A DNA stretch of 64,000 nucleotides, taken from positions 2,542,001 through 2,606,000 of the forward strand of contig NZ_CP064787.1 in NCBI RefSeq assembly GCF_017094505.1, in the 5' to 3' direction. This document shows, piece after piece, positions 53,743-61,653 of the stretch. Position numbers and translations under genes: made by a program. The first letter of the stretch is position 1. Every line of letters begins with the position of its first letter. Source of the stretch: Halapricum desulfuricans. GTDB lineage: Archaea > Halobacteriota > Halobacteria > Halobacteriales > Haloarculaceae. Under the pieces are notes generated by a model, which had not been told where the DNA came from, searched no databases, and worked only from the letters and a program-made list of their open reading frames with translations.

Positions 53743-54180
53743 ATGTATCAGGACATCCTGCTGCCGACCGACGGGAGCGACGGCGTGGAGCGGATCGCCG
53801 AACACGCCGGTTCGCTGGCCCGTCAGTACGACGCGACCGTCCACGTCCTGTCGGTCGTGGACACGCGCAATCGGTTCGAGGGCCCGTCGATGGGGGTGGG
53901 TTCCGACGCCTGGGAAGACGCCGAGCTCGAACGAGCCCGGGGGGCCGTCGAAGACGCCGCTGGTGCTCTCCCGGACGACGTGTCGGCCGATCGGTCCGTC
54001 GAATCCGGCGTCCCGCACGCGGCCATTCTGGAGTACGTCGAGACGGCCGACGTCGACGTCGTCGTGATGGGGACGCACGGTCGAACGGGGATCGACCACT
54101 ACCTCATCGGCTCCGTCGCCGAACGGGTGGTCCGCCGGTCGCCGGTCCCGGTCCTGACAGTGCGGATCGGCGACGCGTAG
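53743..54180 (+). CDS. Universal stress protein (UspA)
   Basis: 145 residues from the ATG at 53743 (MYQDILLPTDGSDG). A GTG at 53695 overlapping the upstream stop is an alternative but adds a non-conserved leader. The ATP-binding motif GTHGRTGIDHYLIGSVAERV (G-2x-G-9x-G-S/T) is near the end. It follows the TauE/SafE gene by 45 bp, so the two are probably co-transcribed, as often seen for haloarchaeal transporters with UspA partners. Confidence 0.9.
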   Translation: MYQDILLPTDGSDGVERIAEHAGSLARQYDATVHVLSVVDTRNRFEGPSMGVGSDAWEDAELERARGAVEDAAGALPDDVSADRSVESGVPHAAILEYVETADVDVVVMGTHGRTGIDHYLIGSVAERVVRRSPVPVLTVRIGDA

Positions 54181-54262
54181 TCGCTCCGCGTCGCTCGCGT
54201 TCCCTTCACTTTCACCGCGCTCGCCGAACCCTTAACCTCGCGCGCACCGAAGCGGGGACCGA

Positions 54263-56830
54263 ATGGCGACGACCGAGGCGACGATCGACCGGCCCCTGAT
54301 CGAGGACGGCGTCCTCGAAGAGCGACGCTACCAGCTCGAGCTCGCCGAATCGGCGGCGAGCGCCCACGCGCTGGTCTGTCTGCCGACCGGACTGGGCAAG
54401 ACGACCGTCTCGCTTCTGGTGACCGCCCGGCGGCTACACGAGGTGGGCGGTACCGCGCTGTTGCTCGCGCCGACCAAGCCGCTGGTCTCCCAGCACGCCG
54501 ACTTCTACCGGGAGGCGCTCTCCATCCCCGACGAGGAGATCGTCGTGTTCACGGGTGAGGTCCGGCCCGACGACCGTGCGGAGCTGTTCGAGGACGCCCG
54601 CGTCGTCGTCGCCACCCCGCAGGTCGTCGAGAACGACCTGGTCGGCAACCGGATCTCGCTGGCCGACGTGACACACGTTACCTTCGACGAGTGCCACCGC
54701 GCGACCGGCGATTACGCCTACACGTACATCGCCGAGCGCTACCACGAACAGGCAGAAAAGCCGCTGGCAACGGGGATGAGCGCCTCGCCCGGCGACGACG
54801 AGGAGTCGATCCTGGAGGTGTGTGAGAACCTCGGCCTGCGCGAGGTCGAGGTGATGACCGACGAGGACAGCGACGTCGCCGAGTACACCCACCGGACCGA
54901 CGTCGACTGGAAGCGGATCGAACTCCCCGAGCCGGTCGTCGAGATCCGCGACGCCCTCCACGAAGTCATTCAGGAGCGACTGACCGAGTTGAAGGAACTG
55001 GGCGTGACCGGCAAGACCCAGCCCGACATGTCCGAGCGGGAGATCCACGAGATCCAGGGCAAACTGCAGGAGCTGATGAACAACGACCAGAGCGAGGGCT
55101 ATCAGGGGATGAGCCTGCTCGCGGAGGTGCGGAAGCTGCGGACGGCGGTGACCTACGCCGAGACCCAGAGCGTCGAGTCGCTGCGCCGGTACTTCGAGCG
55201 CCAGCGCAACGCCGCCCGCGCGTCGGGGTCCTCGAAGGCCAGCCAGCGCTTGGTGAGCGATCCCCGGGTTCGCGAGGCGATGCGCAAGGCCGAGAACTTC
55301 GACGACCTGCACCCGAAGTTCCGCCGGACGCGGATGTTGCTGGCCGAGACGCTGGGTATCGAGGACGGCGAGCGCGTCATCGTCTTCACCGAGTCCCGCG
55401 ACACCGCCGAGACGCTGACGGACTTCCTGAGCGAGCACTTCGCGACCGAGAAGTTCGTCGGCCAGAGCGACACGGAGGGCTCGGAGGGGATGACCCAGAA
55501 CGAGCAACAGGCAACGCTCGATCGGTTCCGCGCCGGCGAGTTCGAGGTGCTGGTCTCGACCTCGGTGGCCGAGGAGGGGCTTGACGTACCGGAAGTCGAT
55601 CTCGTGCTCTTCTACGAGCCCGTCCCGACGGCGATCCGGGCGATCCAGCGCAAGGGTCGGACCGGCCGCCAGACCGAGGGACAGGTGGTCGTGCTCATCG
55701 CCGAGGACACCCGCGACGAGGCCTACTTCTGGAAGGCCCGTCAGGACGAGAAACGGATGTACCAGGAGCTGGAGTCGCTGAAGTCGATGACCGGCGAGAT
55801 CGAGGCCGAGCTCTCACAGGCGTCGGTCGAGGAGTTCGAGACAGCCGGCGAGAGTGACGCGAACGCGGCCGACGGCGGGGAGACCACTCCGGCAGACGAC
55901 GGCGGACGCGACGAGTCGGATTCCGACGAGGCAAAGCGGAGAGAGTCGGAGCCGGCGGGACCGACCGAAGACGATCAGGGTACAGACGGCCAGACCGGCC
56001 TGGACGCTTTCGCGGGAGGGGAGGCGGGCGGCGACGACGGGAGTACCGACCCCGAACGGACCGACAGCGGAGGTAGCGACTCCGGATGGACCGGAAACGG
56101 AGGAGCCGACTCCAAACGGAGTGCCGACGACGACTCCGACGGGACCGTCGCCGAGGCCGGTTCCGGGGCCGACGAGACCGTCGAGATCGTCGTCGACCAG
56201 CGCGAGCTGGACTCGACGATCGCCCGCGACCTCTCCAAACGCGAGGGGATCGAGACGCGCCTGGAGACGCTTGCAGTCGGTGACTACGTCGTCTCCGACC
56301 GGGTCGTCGTCGAGCGCAAGACCGTCAGTGACTTCCTGGACACCCTGACCGGCGGGGACCGGTCGCTGTTCGAGCAGGTCAAAGACGGCGCGCGCTACTA
56401 CGACCGGCCGGTCGTGATCGTCGAGGGCGACGGGCTGTACGGCGAGCGCAACGTCCATCCCAACGCGATCCGGGGGGCACTGGCCTCGCTGGCGGTCGAT
56501 TTCGGCGCGAGCGTCGTCCGGACCGACGACGAGGACGACACCGCTGCGATGCTCGAGGTGCTCGCCACGCGCGAACAGGAGGCGGCCGACCGCGCCGTGA
56601 GCGCTCACGGCGAAAAACAGGCCAAGACCCTCCCCGAGCAACAGGAGTACGTCGTCGCCTCGATTGCGGACGTCGGACCCGTGACCGCCCAGTCGCTGCT
56701 GGCACACTTTGGCAGCGTCGAGACGGCACTGACTGCCGATCGCGACGAGCTGCAGGACGTCGAGGGCGTCGGCGAGGTGACCGCCGAACGGATCCGCGAG
56801 GTCGTCGCAAGCGAGTACGACCCCCGGTAG
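54263..56830 (+). CDS. hef: Hef helicase/nuclease (XPF/FANCM-like)
   Basis: 855 residues. The N-terminal SF2 helicase has Walker [10 protein letters not shown] (~residues 46-54), DECH near 144, and motif [10 protein letters not shown]. Next is a ~110-residue acidic, Gly/Ser/Thr-rich linker (~530-640). The C-terminal XPF-type nuclease has VDQRELD and ERKT (~684-687), and tandem HhH motifs end the chain ([27 protein letters not shown]). It processes stalled replication forks. All motifs are intact. A TATA-like CCCTTAACC lies ~32 bp before the ATG. Confidence 0.96.
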   Translation: MATTEATIDRPLIEDGVLEERRYQLELAESAASAHALVCLPTGLGKTTVSLLVTARRLHEVGGTALLLAPTKPLVSQHADFYREALSIPDEEIVVFTGEVRPDDRAELFEDARVVVATPQVVENDLVGNRISLADVTHVTFDECHRATGDYAYTYIAERYHEQAEKPLATGMSASPGDDEESILEVCENLGLREVEVMTDEDSDVAEYTHRTDVDWKRIELPEPVVEIRDALHEVIQERLTELKELGVTGKTQPDMSEREIHEIQGKLQELMNNDQSEGYQGMSLLAEVRKLRTAVTYAETQSVESLRRYFERQRNAARASGSSKASQRLVSDPRVREAMRKAENFDDLHPKFRRTRMLLAETLGIEDGERVIVFTESRDTAETLTDFLSEHFATEKFVGQSDTEGSEGMTQNEQQATLDRFRAGEFEVLVSTSVAEEGLDVPEVDLVLFYEPVPTAIRAIQRKGRTGRQTEGQVVVLIAEDTRDEAYFWKARQDEKRMYQELESLKSMTGEIEAELSQASVEEFETAGESDANAADGGETTPADDGGRDESDSDEAKRRESEPAGPTEDDQGTDGQTGLDAFAGGEAGGDDGSTDPERTDSGGSDSGWTGNGGADSKRSADDDSDGTVAEAGSGADETVEIVVDQRELDSTIARDLSKREGIETRLETLAVGDYVVSDRVVVERKTVSDFLDTLTGGDRSLFEQVKDGARYYDRPVVIVEGDGLYGERNVHPNAIRGALASLAVDFGASVVRTDDEDDTAAMLEVLATREQEAADRAVSAHGEKQAKTLPEQQEYVVASIADVGPVTAQSLLAHFGSVETALTADRDELQDVEGVGEVTAERIREVVASEYDPR

Positions 56831-56868
56831 TCGCTCGATCGCACCGTTCAGCGCGCCCGATGACAGTA

Positions 56869-56877
56869 GGCTTTTGA
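56869..56877 (+). promoter_or_regulatory. TATA-like element of the nac-trmI operon
   Basis: GGCTTTTGA is centred ~28 bp before the nac ATG at 56901, giving a leaderless transcript. Confidence 0.4.
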
Positions 56878-56900
56878 GCACGGAACGCACATCTCGGGGT

Positions 56901-57287
56901 ATGTTCGGAGGCGGCGGAGGCGGTCTGAACCCGCGGAAGATGGAACAGATGATGGAGCAAATGGGCATCGATATGGAGGATATCGACGCCGAGGAGGTAA
57001 TTATCCGCACCAGCGACGAAGAGCTGGTGTTCACCGACGCCGAGGTCCAGCTGATGGAGGCCCAGGGACAGAAGACCTACCAGGTCGTCGGCGAACCCGA
57101 GACGCGAGCGCGTGGCGAAGGCGGGGCCGATAGTGCCGAGAGCGACGCGAGCGCGGGCGACGACGACTTCGACGCCCAGGACGTCGAGATCGTCGCCCAG
57201 CGCGGCGGCGTCAGCGAGGACGAGGCGCGCGAGGCGCTCGAAGCGAACGACGGGGACCTCGCGGCGGCGGTCGCCGACCTGGAATAG
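56901..57287 (+). CDS. nac: Nascent polypeptide-associated complex protein
   Basis: 128 residues from the ATG at 56901. [24 protein letters not shown] is the conserved start; the NAC domain follows (~30-75), then an acidic linker and a C-terminal UBA domain (~88-128; [24 protein letters not shown]). Archaeal NAC is a homodimer that binds nascent chains at the ribosome exit. Its TAG stop shares a base with the GTG start of the methyltransferase gene, a pairing often seen in archaea. Confidence 0.95.
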   Translation: MFGGGGGGLNPRKMEQMMEQMGIDMEDIDAEEVIIRTSDEELVFTDAEVQLMEAQGQKTYQVVGEPETRARGEGGADSAESDASAGDDDFDAQDVEIVAQRGGVSEDEAREALEANDGDLAAAVADLE

Positions 57288-58015
57288 TGGCGGTCCTGCT
57301 CGTCAGGGAAGACCGGGAGTACCTCGTCGATCCCGGTCAGCGACTGGAGACGGATCTGGGGATCATCGAGGTGCCGGACGATCCCGAACCCGGCGACGTC
57401 GTCGAGTCACATCTGGGTGAGACGTTCCGCGTGCAGGCGCTTCGCGGCCCCGATCTGTTCGAACACTTCGAGCGGACGGGCGCGCCGATGATGCCCCGCG
57501 ACGTCGGGCTCGTGATGGGGCTGACCGGCGTCGGTTCGGGCGATCGCGTGCTCGATGCCGGGACCGGAACCGGCGTGCTCGCCGCCTACCTCGGCCGGGC
57601 CGGCGCTGAAGTGACAACTTTCGAGCGCGACCCCGAGTTCGCCGAGGTCGCGCGCGAGAACGTGGCGCTGGCCGGACTCGAGGACCGAATCGAGGTGCGG
57701 ACGGGCGATCTGACCGACCACCTCGAGGAACTCGCGGGCGAATCGTTCGACGTGCTCACGCTCGATACCGAGGACGCCCCGACGGTCGTCGAGCGCGCCC
57801 CGACGCTCGTGGTCCGTGGCGGGTTCGTGGCCGTCTACTCGCCGTTCGTCGAGTCGAGCCGGGAGGTCGTCGCGGCCGCCCGCGAGGTCGGACTGACCGA
57901 GATCGAGACCTTGGAGACGATCCAGCGGGAGATGGACTTCGACGACCGGGGCTCGCGACCCTCGACGGCCGGGGTCGGGCACACGGGCTATCTGACGATC
58001 GCCCGGCGACCGTGA
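57287..58015 (+). CDS. trmI: tRNA (adenine-N1)-methyltransferase, TrmI type
   Basis: 242 residues starting at a GTG that overlaps the nac stop by one base. The N-terminal beta domain (~1-65) leads into the SAM-binding motif VLDAGTGTGVLAAYLG (~85-100), and the segment FDVLTLDTEDAP contains the acidic position near the substrate site. It methylates N1 of A57/A58 in the tRNA T loop. In most TrmI proteins the segment reads LDLPEP; here it is LDTEDAP, a possible variation. Confidence 0.9.
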   Translation: MAVLLVREDREYLVDPGQRLETDLGIIEVPDDPEPGDVVESHLGETFRVQALRGPDLFEHFERTGAPMMPRDVGLVMGLTGVGSGDRVLDAGTGTGVLAAYLGRAGAEVTTFERDPEFAEVARENVALAGLEDRIEVRTGDLTDHLEELAGESFDVLTLDTEDAPTVVERAPTLVVRGGFVAVYSPFVESSREVVAAAREVGLTEIETLETIQREMDFDDRGSRPSTAGVGHTGYLTIARRP

Positions 58016-58023
58016 ACCTGCGG

Positions 58024-58623
58024 CTACTCGCCGACCGTCCGGATCAGCTCGAACAGCTCGGTCCGGAACGCGCCGGGATCGGTCTCCAGGTCGATCCCCA
58101 GCGCGTCGCCGAGATCGACCGCGGGATACGCGCCGCCGGCGACGTAGAAGGTGCCGTCGTGACTCCAGATTCCGACCCAGCCCTCGACCGGCAGGTCTGC
58201 CGGCCCGTCGGCGCAGTCCAGCGAGTCTCGCGCCCGGTAGCCGGCCAGCCCCGCACGCTCGCCGGAGCGAACTCGCAACTCCTCGCGACGGCTCTCTGAG
58301 ACGTCGGTGAAGCCGCGCTCGCGCAGTCGGTCGGCGAACCCGTCACGGACCCGCGAGCGGACGATCCGGGCGACCATCGACGGGATCGATCCCGGCGGTG
58401 ACGGCGAGAGGCCGAGTCGCGTCACGAAGAAAAACCGCCAGGGCCGGTCACAGCCGGTCGCGTCGGTAACGCGCTCGCGCAGTCGCTCGTCGCCGTAGAC
58501 GACAGTGTGGCCGTGGACGGTGACGACCGGGAGGCGAGCCAGCACTCGCTGTTCGGACTCGATCCGTGCCCAGCCGCCGTCGCGGAGGCGATCGACGGGA
58601 TGGGCGGGTTCGGGGACCGTCAC
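58024..58623 (-). CDS. Conserved haloarchaeal protein, unknown function
   Basis: 199 residues from the ATG at 58623 with no signal peptide or transmembrane segment. Residues ~20-50 are beta-rich (RVLARLPVVTVHGHTVVYGD), followed by an Arg-rich helical middle and a beta-rich end with WVGIWSHDGTFYVAGGAYP. I do not recognise a named family. It is convergent with trmI, the stops being 8 bp apart, and its start lies 1 bp after the stop of the transcription factor S gene, so the two are probably co-transcribed. Confidence 0.75.
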   Translation of the reverse strand: MTVPEPAHPVDRLRDGGWARIESEQRVLARLPVVTVHGHTVVYGDERLRERVTDATGCDRPWRFFFVTRLGLSPSPPGSIPSMVARIVRSRVRDGFADRLRERGFTDVSESRREELRVRSGERAGLAGYRARDSLDCADGPADLPVEGWVGIWSHDGTFYVAGGAYPAVDLGDALGIDLETDPGAFRTELFELIRTVGE

Positions 58624-58624
58624 G

Positions 58625-58948
58625 TCAGTGGTCGTCTTCGCGCCACTTGTGGCCGCACTCGGTACATGTAAAAAACCGCGTCTCGGACTCGTCGGCCGCC
58701 CGGATCTGTTTCATCTCCCAGAACGCGCGGTCGTTGCCACACTCCGGACAGTGGGCCTCCGTCGTCGGCCCCATGTCCTCGGAGCTGACCTCGCTGGTGT
58801 CGACGACTTCGCTCTCCTGTTGGCCCTGCGTGGTGACCGCCTGCCGTTCGGCGGCCTCGCTACGCGGTTTTTCCGCCCCACAGCTCGAACAGACCCACTT
58901 GTCACCCTCCGTTTTCATCATCGATCCGCATTCGTCGCAAAATTCCAT
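58625..58948 (-). CDS. tfs: Transcription elongation factor TFS
   Basis: 107 residues from the ATG at 58948. The first zinc ribbon is C4-C7-C20-C23 (MEFCDECGSMM, WVCSSCG). The second has CPECG and CTECGH, and the acidic hairpin ADESETRFF contains the Asp-Glu pair that TFIIS/RPA12-type factors use to trigger RNA cleavage in stalled RNA polymerase. The middle ~35 residues are an acidic, Gln-rich linker. This is a complete, canonical protein. Confidence 0.95.
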   Translation of the reverse strand: MEFCDECGSMMKTEGDKWVCSSCGAEKPRSEAAERQAVTTQGQQESEVVDTSEVSSEDMGPTTEAHCPECGNDRAFWEMKQIRAADESETRFFTCTECGHKWREDDH

Positions 58949-59089
58949 ATCGTCGGATATGGCGACTGAGGAACTTAAGTACCGTGTTTCTCCGCAAACT
59001 GACCCGCGGTATCGTTGTCGTGGTGTTCCGAGAATCGCCAGACAGCAGCCGATCGGACCGAAACTAACTCTACGGGACGAAAGCAACTA

Positions 59090-59911
59090 CTACCGGACGT
59101 TCGAGTCCCAGTGCTCGCAGGGCTCCATGTCGTCCATGTAGCGACCGTCGTGGCCGCAGTAGGGAGCGATCCCGTCGTCAGTACGGACGTAACTGAACTG
59201 CTCGCAGTTACCGCAGTACCGGTCGGGCTGTCCGCGGACGGTGACCGAATCGAGGAAGGCGTCGTCGGCCGTCGCGGCCCCGGCACCGTCGCCTGCCGGC
59301 TGGCCGGACTGGGGCCGGTTGGTCTGGGTCTGGACCTCGCCGTCGGGCGTCGAGCCGAAGAACCCGATGCCGCCGAGGCCCTGCTCGGGCGTCGACTCCT
59401 CGATGAGCCTGATGCGCCCTTCCTCAGTCACTTCCATGCGGGCGGTTCCGCCGGGCTGTTTGCGCGTCTCGAAGGTCGCGACCGCGAGGAACAGACACCA
59501 CGCCGTCGTCAGCAGGCCGGCGACGTAGACGAGCGTCGTCGCGAGCGTCAGCGTCGCACTGGGATCGGCCGCGCCGAGCCACTGATCGGGATAGGCGTGT
59601 GCGAACAGCGCGACGCCGAAGACGGCGACGCTCGAGCCGATGACCGCCGCCGCTCGTGTCGACTGACTCGCCGGCAGGACGACGAACCCGCCGAGCATGG
59701 CAGCGGGAGCGCCGACGCCGGCGAGGATACCCGCGACCTCGCGCGCCTCGTAGAGGCCGAGTCCGAGTGCTTCGCTCAGCCCCGTCGTGGCGACGACGAT
59801 GCCCGCGACGACGAGCGCGGCACCGGCGACGAACAGCCCGACACCGAGATACAGCCGCCGGGAGCTCACGACCGCGCCCCGTTCCTCGTAGACGTCCGTG
59901 AGGCTGGTCAT
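59090..59911 (-). CDS. Membrane protein with C-terminal zinc-binding Cys/His segment
   Basis: 273 residues from the ATG at 59911. Four hydrophobic helices (residues ~22-45, 57-78, 82-100 and 120-145) precede a cytoplasmic region with an acidic, Gly/Gln-rich stretch. The end is a Cys-rich domain (CGNCEQFSYV ... YCGHDG ... PCEHWD) that could bind zinc. It resembles a haloarchaeal family that I recall as DUF7139, but I cannot be sure. Function unknown. It lies left of the DUF5789-like gene, divergent from it. Confidence 0.75.
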   Translation of the reverse strand: MTSLTDVYEERGAVVSSRRLYLGVGLFVAGAALVVAGIVVATTGLSEALGLGLYEAREVAGILAGVGAPAAMLGGFVVLPASQSTRAAAVIGSSVAVFGVALFAHAYPDQWLGAADPSATLTLATTLVYVAGLLTTAWCLFLAVATFETRKQPGGTARMEVTEEGRIRLIEESTPEQGLGGIGFFGSTPDGEVQTQTNRPQSGQPAGDGAGAATADDAFLDSVTVRGQPDRYCGNCEQFSYVRTDDGIAPYCGHDGRYMDDMEPCEHWDSNVR

Positions 59912-60044
59912 GCGGAGTTGTACGGCGAGTACCATCAAAACTACCCGTCAGACACGCGGCAGACGGCGGAGTCGATCGCGCCCGGGTAGACGAATCCCTC
60001 TCGACTCCGAAAGCTCTAATCGCTGCGGGCCGGAACGAAGTGGT

Positions 60045-60323
60045 ATGAGCGACGACGAAGAGGACGAACCTGCGGTCGAACTCGGCGACGGCGCGGACGT
60101 CGAGGGCGTCCCGATCGCACAGGTCTCGGCGCGACTGATGTGGGGCATCGAGAAGAGCGACGTTCGCCGCCGCGAGGGCGACACACTGATCCGGACGCCT
60201 GACGGGCCGCGCGAACTCGGCGAGGTCCTCGACGAGATCGATCAGGTCTACTTCGATCGACGCCAGGCCTTCGAGTCGGCCGTCCGAGACGTGATCGGCC
60301 ACGGGCCGGTCCCGACCGAGTAG
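60045..60323 (+). CDS. DUF5789-like small conserved protein
   Basis: 92 residues from the ATG at 60045: an acidic start, then VPIAQVSARLMWGIEKSDVRRREGDTLIRTPDGPRELGEVL, a pattern common to the haloarchaeal DUF5789 family, ending GPVPTE. These are small cytoplasmic proteins with no known function. A 12-bp perfect palindrome (60326-60337) follows directly after its stop. Confidence 0.8.
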   Translation: MSDDEEDEPAVELGDGADVEGVPIAQVSARLMWGIEKSDVRRREGDTLIRTPDGPRELGEVLDEIDQVYFDRRQAFESAVRDVIGHGPVPTE

Positions 60324-60325
60324 TT

Positions 60326-60337
60326 GGATCGCGATCC
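60326..60337. other. 12-bp palindrome after the DUF5789-like gene
   Basis: GGATCGCGATCC is a perfect palindrome 2 bp past the stop and 76 bp before the rdgB ATG. It could be chance or a binding site; no T-tract follows, so it is not an obvious terminator. Confidence 0.3.
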
Positions 60338-60412
60338 GCTCTCGGAGACCAGCGGTCGAGAGTCCGCCGGGAGAGCGACGCACCTAACCGCGCCGGACAC
60401 GGCGGTCCGGGT

Positions 60413-60949
60413 ATGCTTCAGTTCGTGACGGGCAACGCCGAGAAGGTCCGGGAGGTCGAGTCGCTGCTGGACGCCGACGTCTCGCAGTTCGAGTTCGATT
60501 ACACGGAGATCCAGAGCCCCCGGTTGGAGGCGATCGCTACCCGCGGGGCTCGCGAGGCGTACCGGGAGGTGGGCGAGCCGGTGATCGTCGACGACTCCGG
60601 GTTGTTCGTCGACGCCTTCGAGGGGTTCCCGGGGCCGTACTCCGCCTACGTCGAGGACACGGTCGGTGTCGAACGCGTCTGGCGACTGGTCGAACCGGAA
60701 GCCGACCACGGGGCCGCGTTCCGGACGGTCGTCGCGTACTGTGACGGCTCCGGGGAGGACTCGGTCCGGACGTTCGAGGGGCGAGTGACGGGCGAGATCG
60801 TCGCGCCCCGAGGGGACGGCGGGTTCGGGTACGACCCGATCTTCGAACACGGCGACCGGACGTTCGCGGAGATGGACCCCGAGGAGAAAAACGCCGTCTC
60901 GCATCGGGGCCGGGCGTTCGAGAAGTTCGCCGAGTGGTACGAGCAGTAG
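60413..60949 (+). CDS. rdgB: XTP/dITP diphosphatase (RdgB/HAM1-like)
   Basis: 178 residues. FVTGNAEKVREVESLL at the start and DDSGLFVDAFEGFPGPYSAYVEDT are the hallmark motifs of the ITPase/HAM1 family, which removes deaminated purine nucleotides (ITP, XTP) from the pool. The DPIFEHGDRTFAEM segment near the end is also conserved. A weak TATA-like CACCTAACC (60380-60388) lies ~29 bp before the ATG. Confidence 0.95.
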   Translation: MLQFVTGNAEKVREVESLLDADVSQFEFDYTEIQSPRLEAIATRGAREAYREVGEPVIVDDSGLFVDAFEGFPGPYSAYVEDTVGVERVWRLVEPEADHGAAFRTVVAYCDGSGEDSVRTFEGRVTGEIVAPRGDGGFGYDPIFEHGDRTFAEMDPEEKNAVSHRGRAFEKFAEWYEQ

Positions 60950-61001
60950 GGGCCGGCGAGATCCCGACGACGCCTGCGGCGCGTCTCACATTCAGGTGAC
61001 T

Positions 61002-61010
61002 GATTTTTTC
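61002..61010 (+). promoter_or_regulatory. T-rich element before the TIGR00725-type gene (promoter or rdgB terminator)
   Basis: GATTTTTTC is centred ~29 bp before the ATG at 61035, as a TATA region would be, and 53 bp after the rdgB stop, as a T-tract terminator would be. I cannot separate the two. Confidence 0.4.
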
Positions 61011-61034
61011 TTCCCCGCCCGCCCAGCGTCGGGC

Positions 61035-61484
61035 ATGCGCGTGAGCGTCATCGGCGGGAGTAGCATCGACCAACAGCACTACGATCGGGCCCGGGAGGTC
61101 GGGAGACTGCTGAGCAAGCGCGGCCACGAGGTCGTCTGCGGTGGGCTCGGCGGGGTCATGGAGGCGACCTGCCGCGGCGCGATCGAGACGGGCGGACACA
61201 CAATCGGGATCCTCCCGGGCGAGGACCGGGACGCGGCCAACGAGTACGTCGAGACCGTGGTCGCCACGGGGATGGGAAACGCCCGCAACGCGCTGGTCGT
61301 GCTCAACGGCGACGCCGCCGTCGCGATCGACGGTTCGACCGGCACGCTCTCGGAGATCGCGCTCGCGCTAGATCGGGGACTCCCGGTCGCGGGGCTTGAC
61401 ACCCACGACGTCGACGGCGTCGAAGCCGTCGAGACGCCCGAGAAAGCGGTCGAGTACGTCGAACGCGAGGTCGGCGAGCAGTAG
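61035..61484 (+). CDS. LOG/lysine-decarboxylase-like protein (TIGR00725 type)
   Basis: 149 residues from the ATG at 61035. The nucleotide-binding VVCGGLGGVMEATCRGA (GGxxGxM type) and IDGSTGTLSEIALAL are typical of the TIGR00725/SLOG-like fold, related to cytokinin riboside phosphoribohydrolases. The family function in archaea is unknown; these proteins probably bind nucleotides. The gene is followed 30 bp later by a 39-codon gene on the same strand. Confidence 0.88.
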   Translation: MRVSVIGGSSIDQQHYDRAREVGRLLSKRGHEVVCGGLGGVMEATCRGAIETGGHTIGILPGEDRDAANEYVETVVATGMGNARNALVVLNGDAAVAIDGSTGTLSEIALALDRGLPVAGLDTHDVDGVEAVETPEKAVEYVEREVGEQ

Positions 61485-61514
61485 CTTCTTGTCGGTGGCG
61501 ACTCTCTGGGCTGT

Positions 61515-61634
61515 ATGGTCGTGGATCGCGACGAAGCGGTTTCGCTCGAGGAAGAAGACGACGAGGACGCCCCCTCACTGCTCGGGCGGCTCAAACGCTA
61601 TTACCGCAAAGTGTTCTCCCCGGCGCGGTACTGA
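61515..61634 (+). CDS. Small 39-residue protein, acidic then basic
   Basis: The frame from the ATG at 61515 ends at TGA 61632-61634. It encodes an acidic stretch (SLEEEDDEDAPS) followed by a basic, amphipathic tail, LLGRLKRYYRKVFSPARY. The acid-then-basic split, haloarchaeal composition and third-position GC support a real gene. The tail could bind RNA or a membrane. No database family is known to me, and it is shorter than most annotation cut-offs. Confidence 0.55.
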   Translation: MVVDRDEAVSLEEEDDEDAPSLLGRLKRYYRKVFSPARY

Positions 61635-61653
61635 TATCGACACCAGGCAGCGC

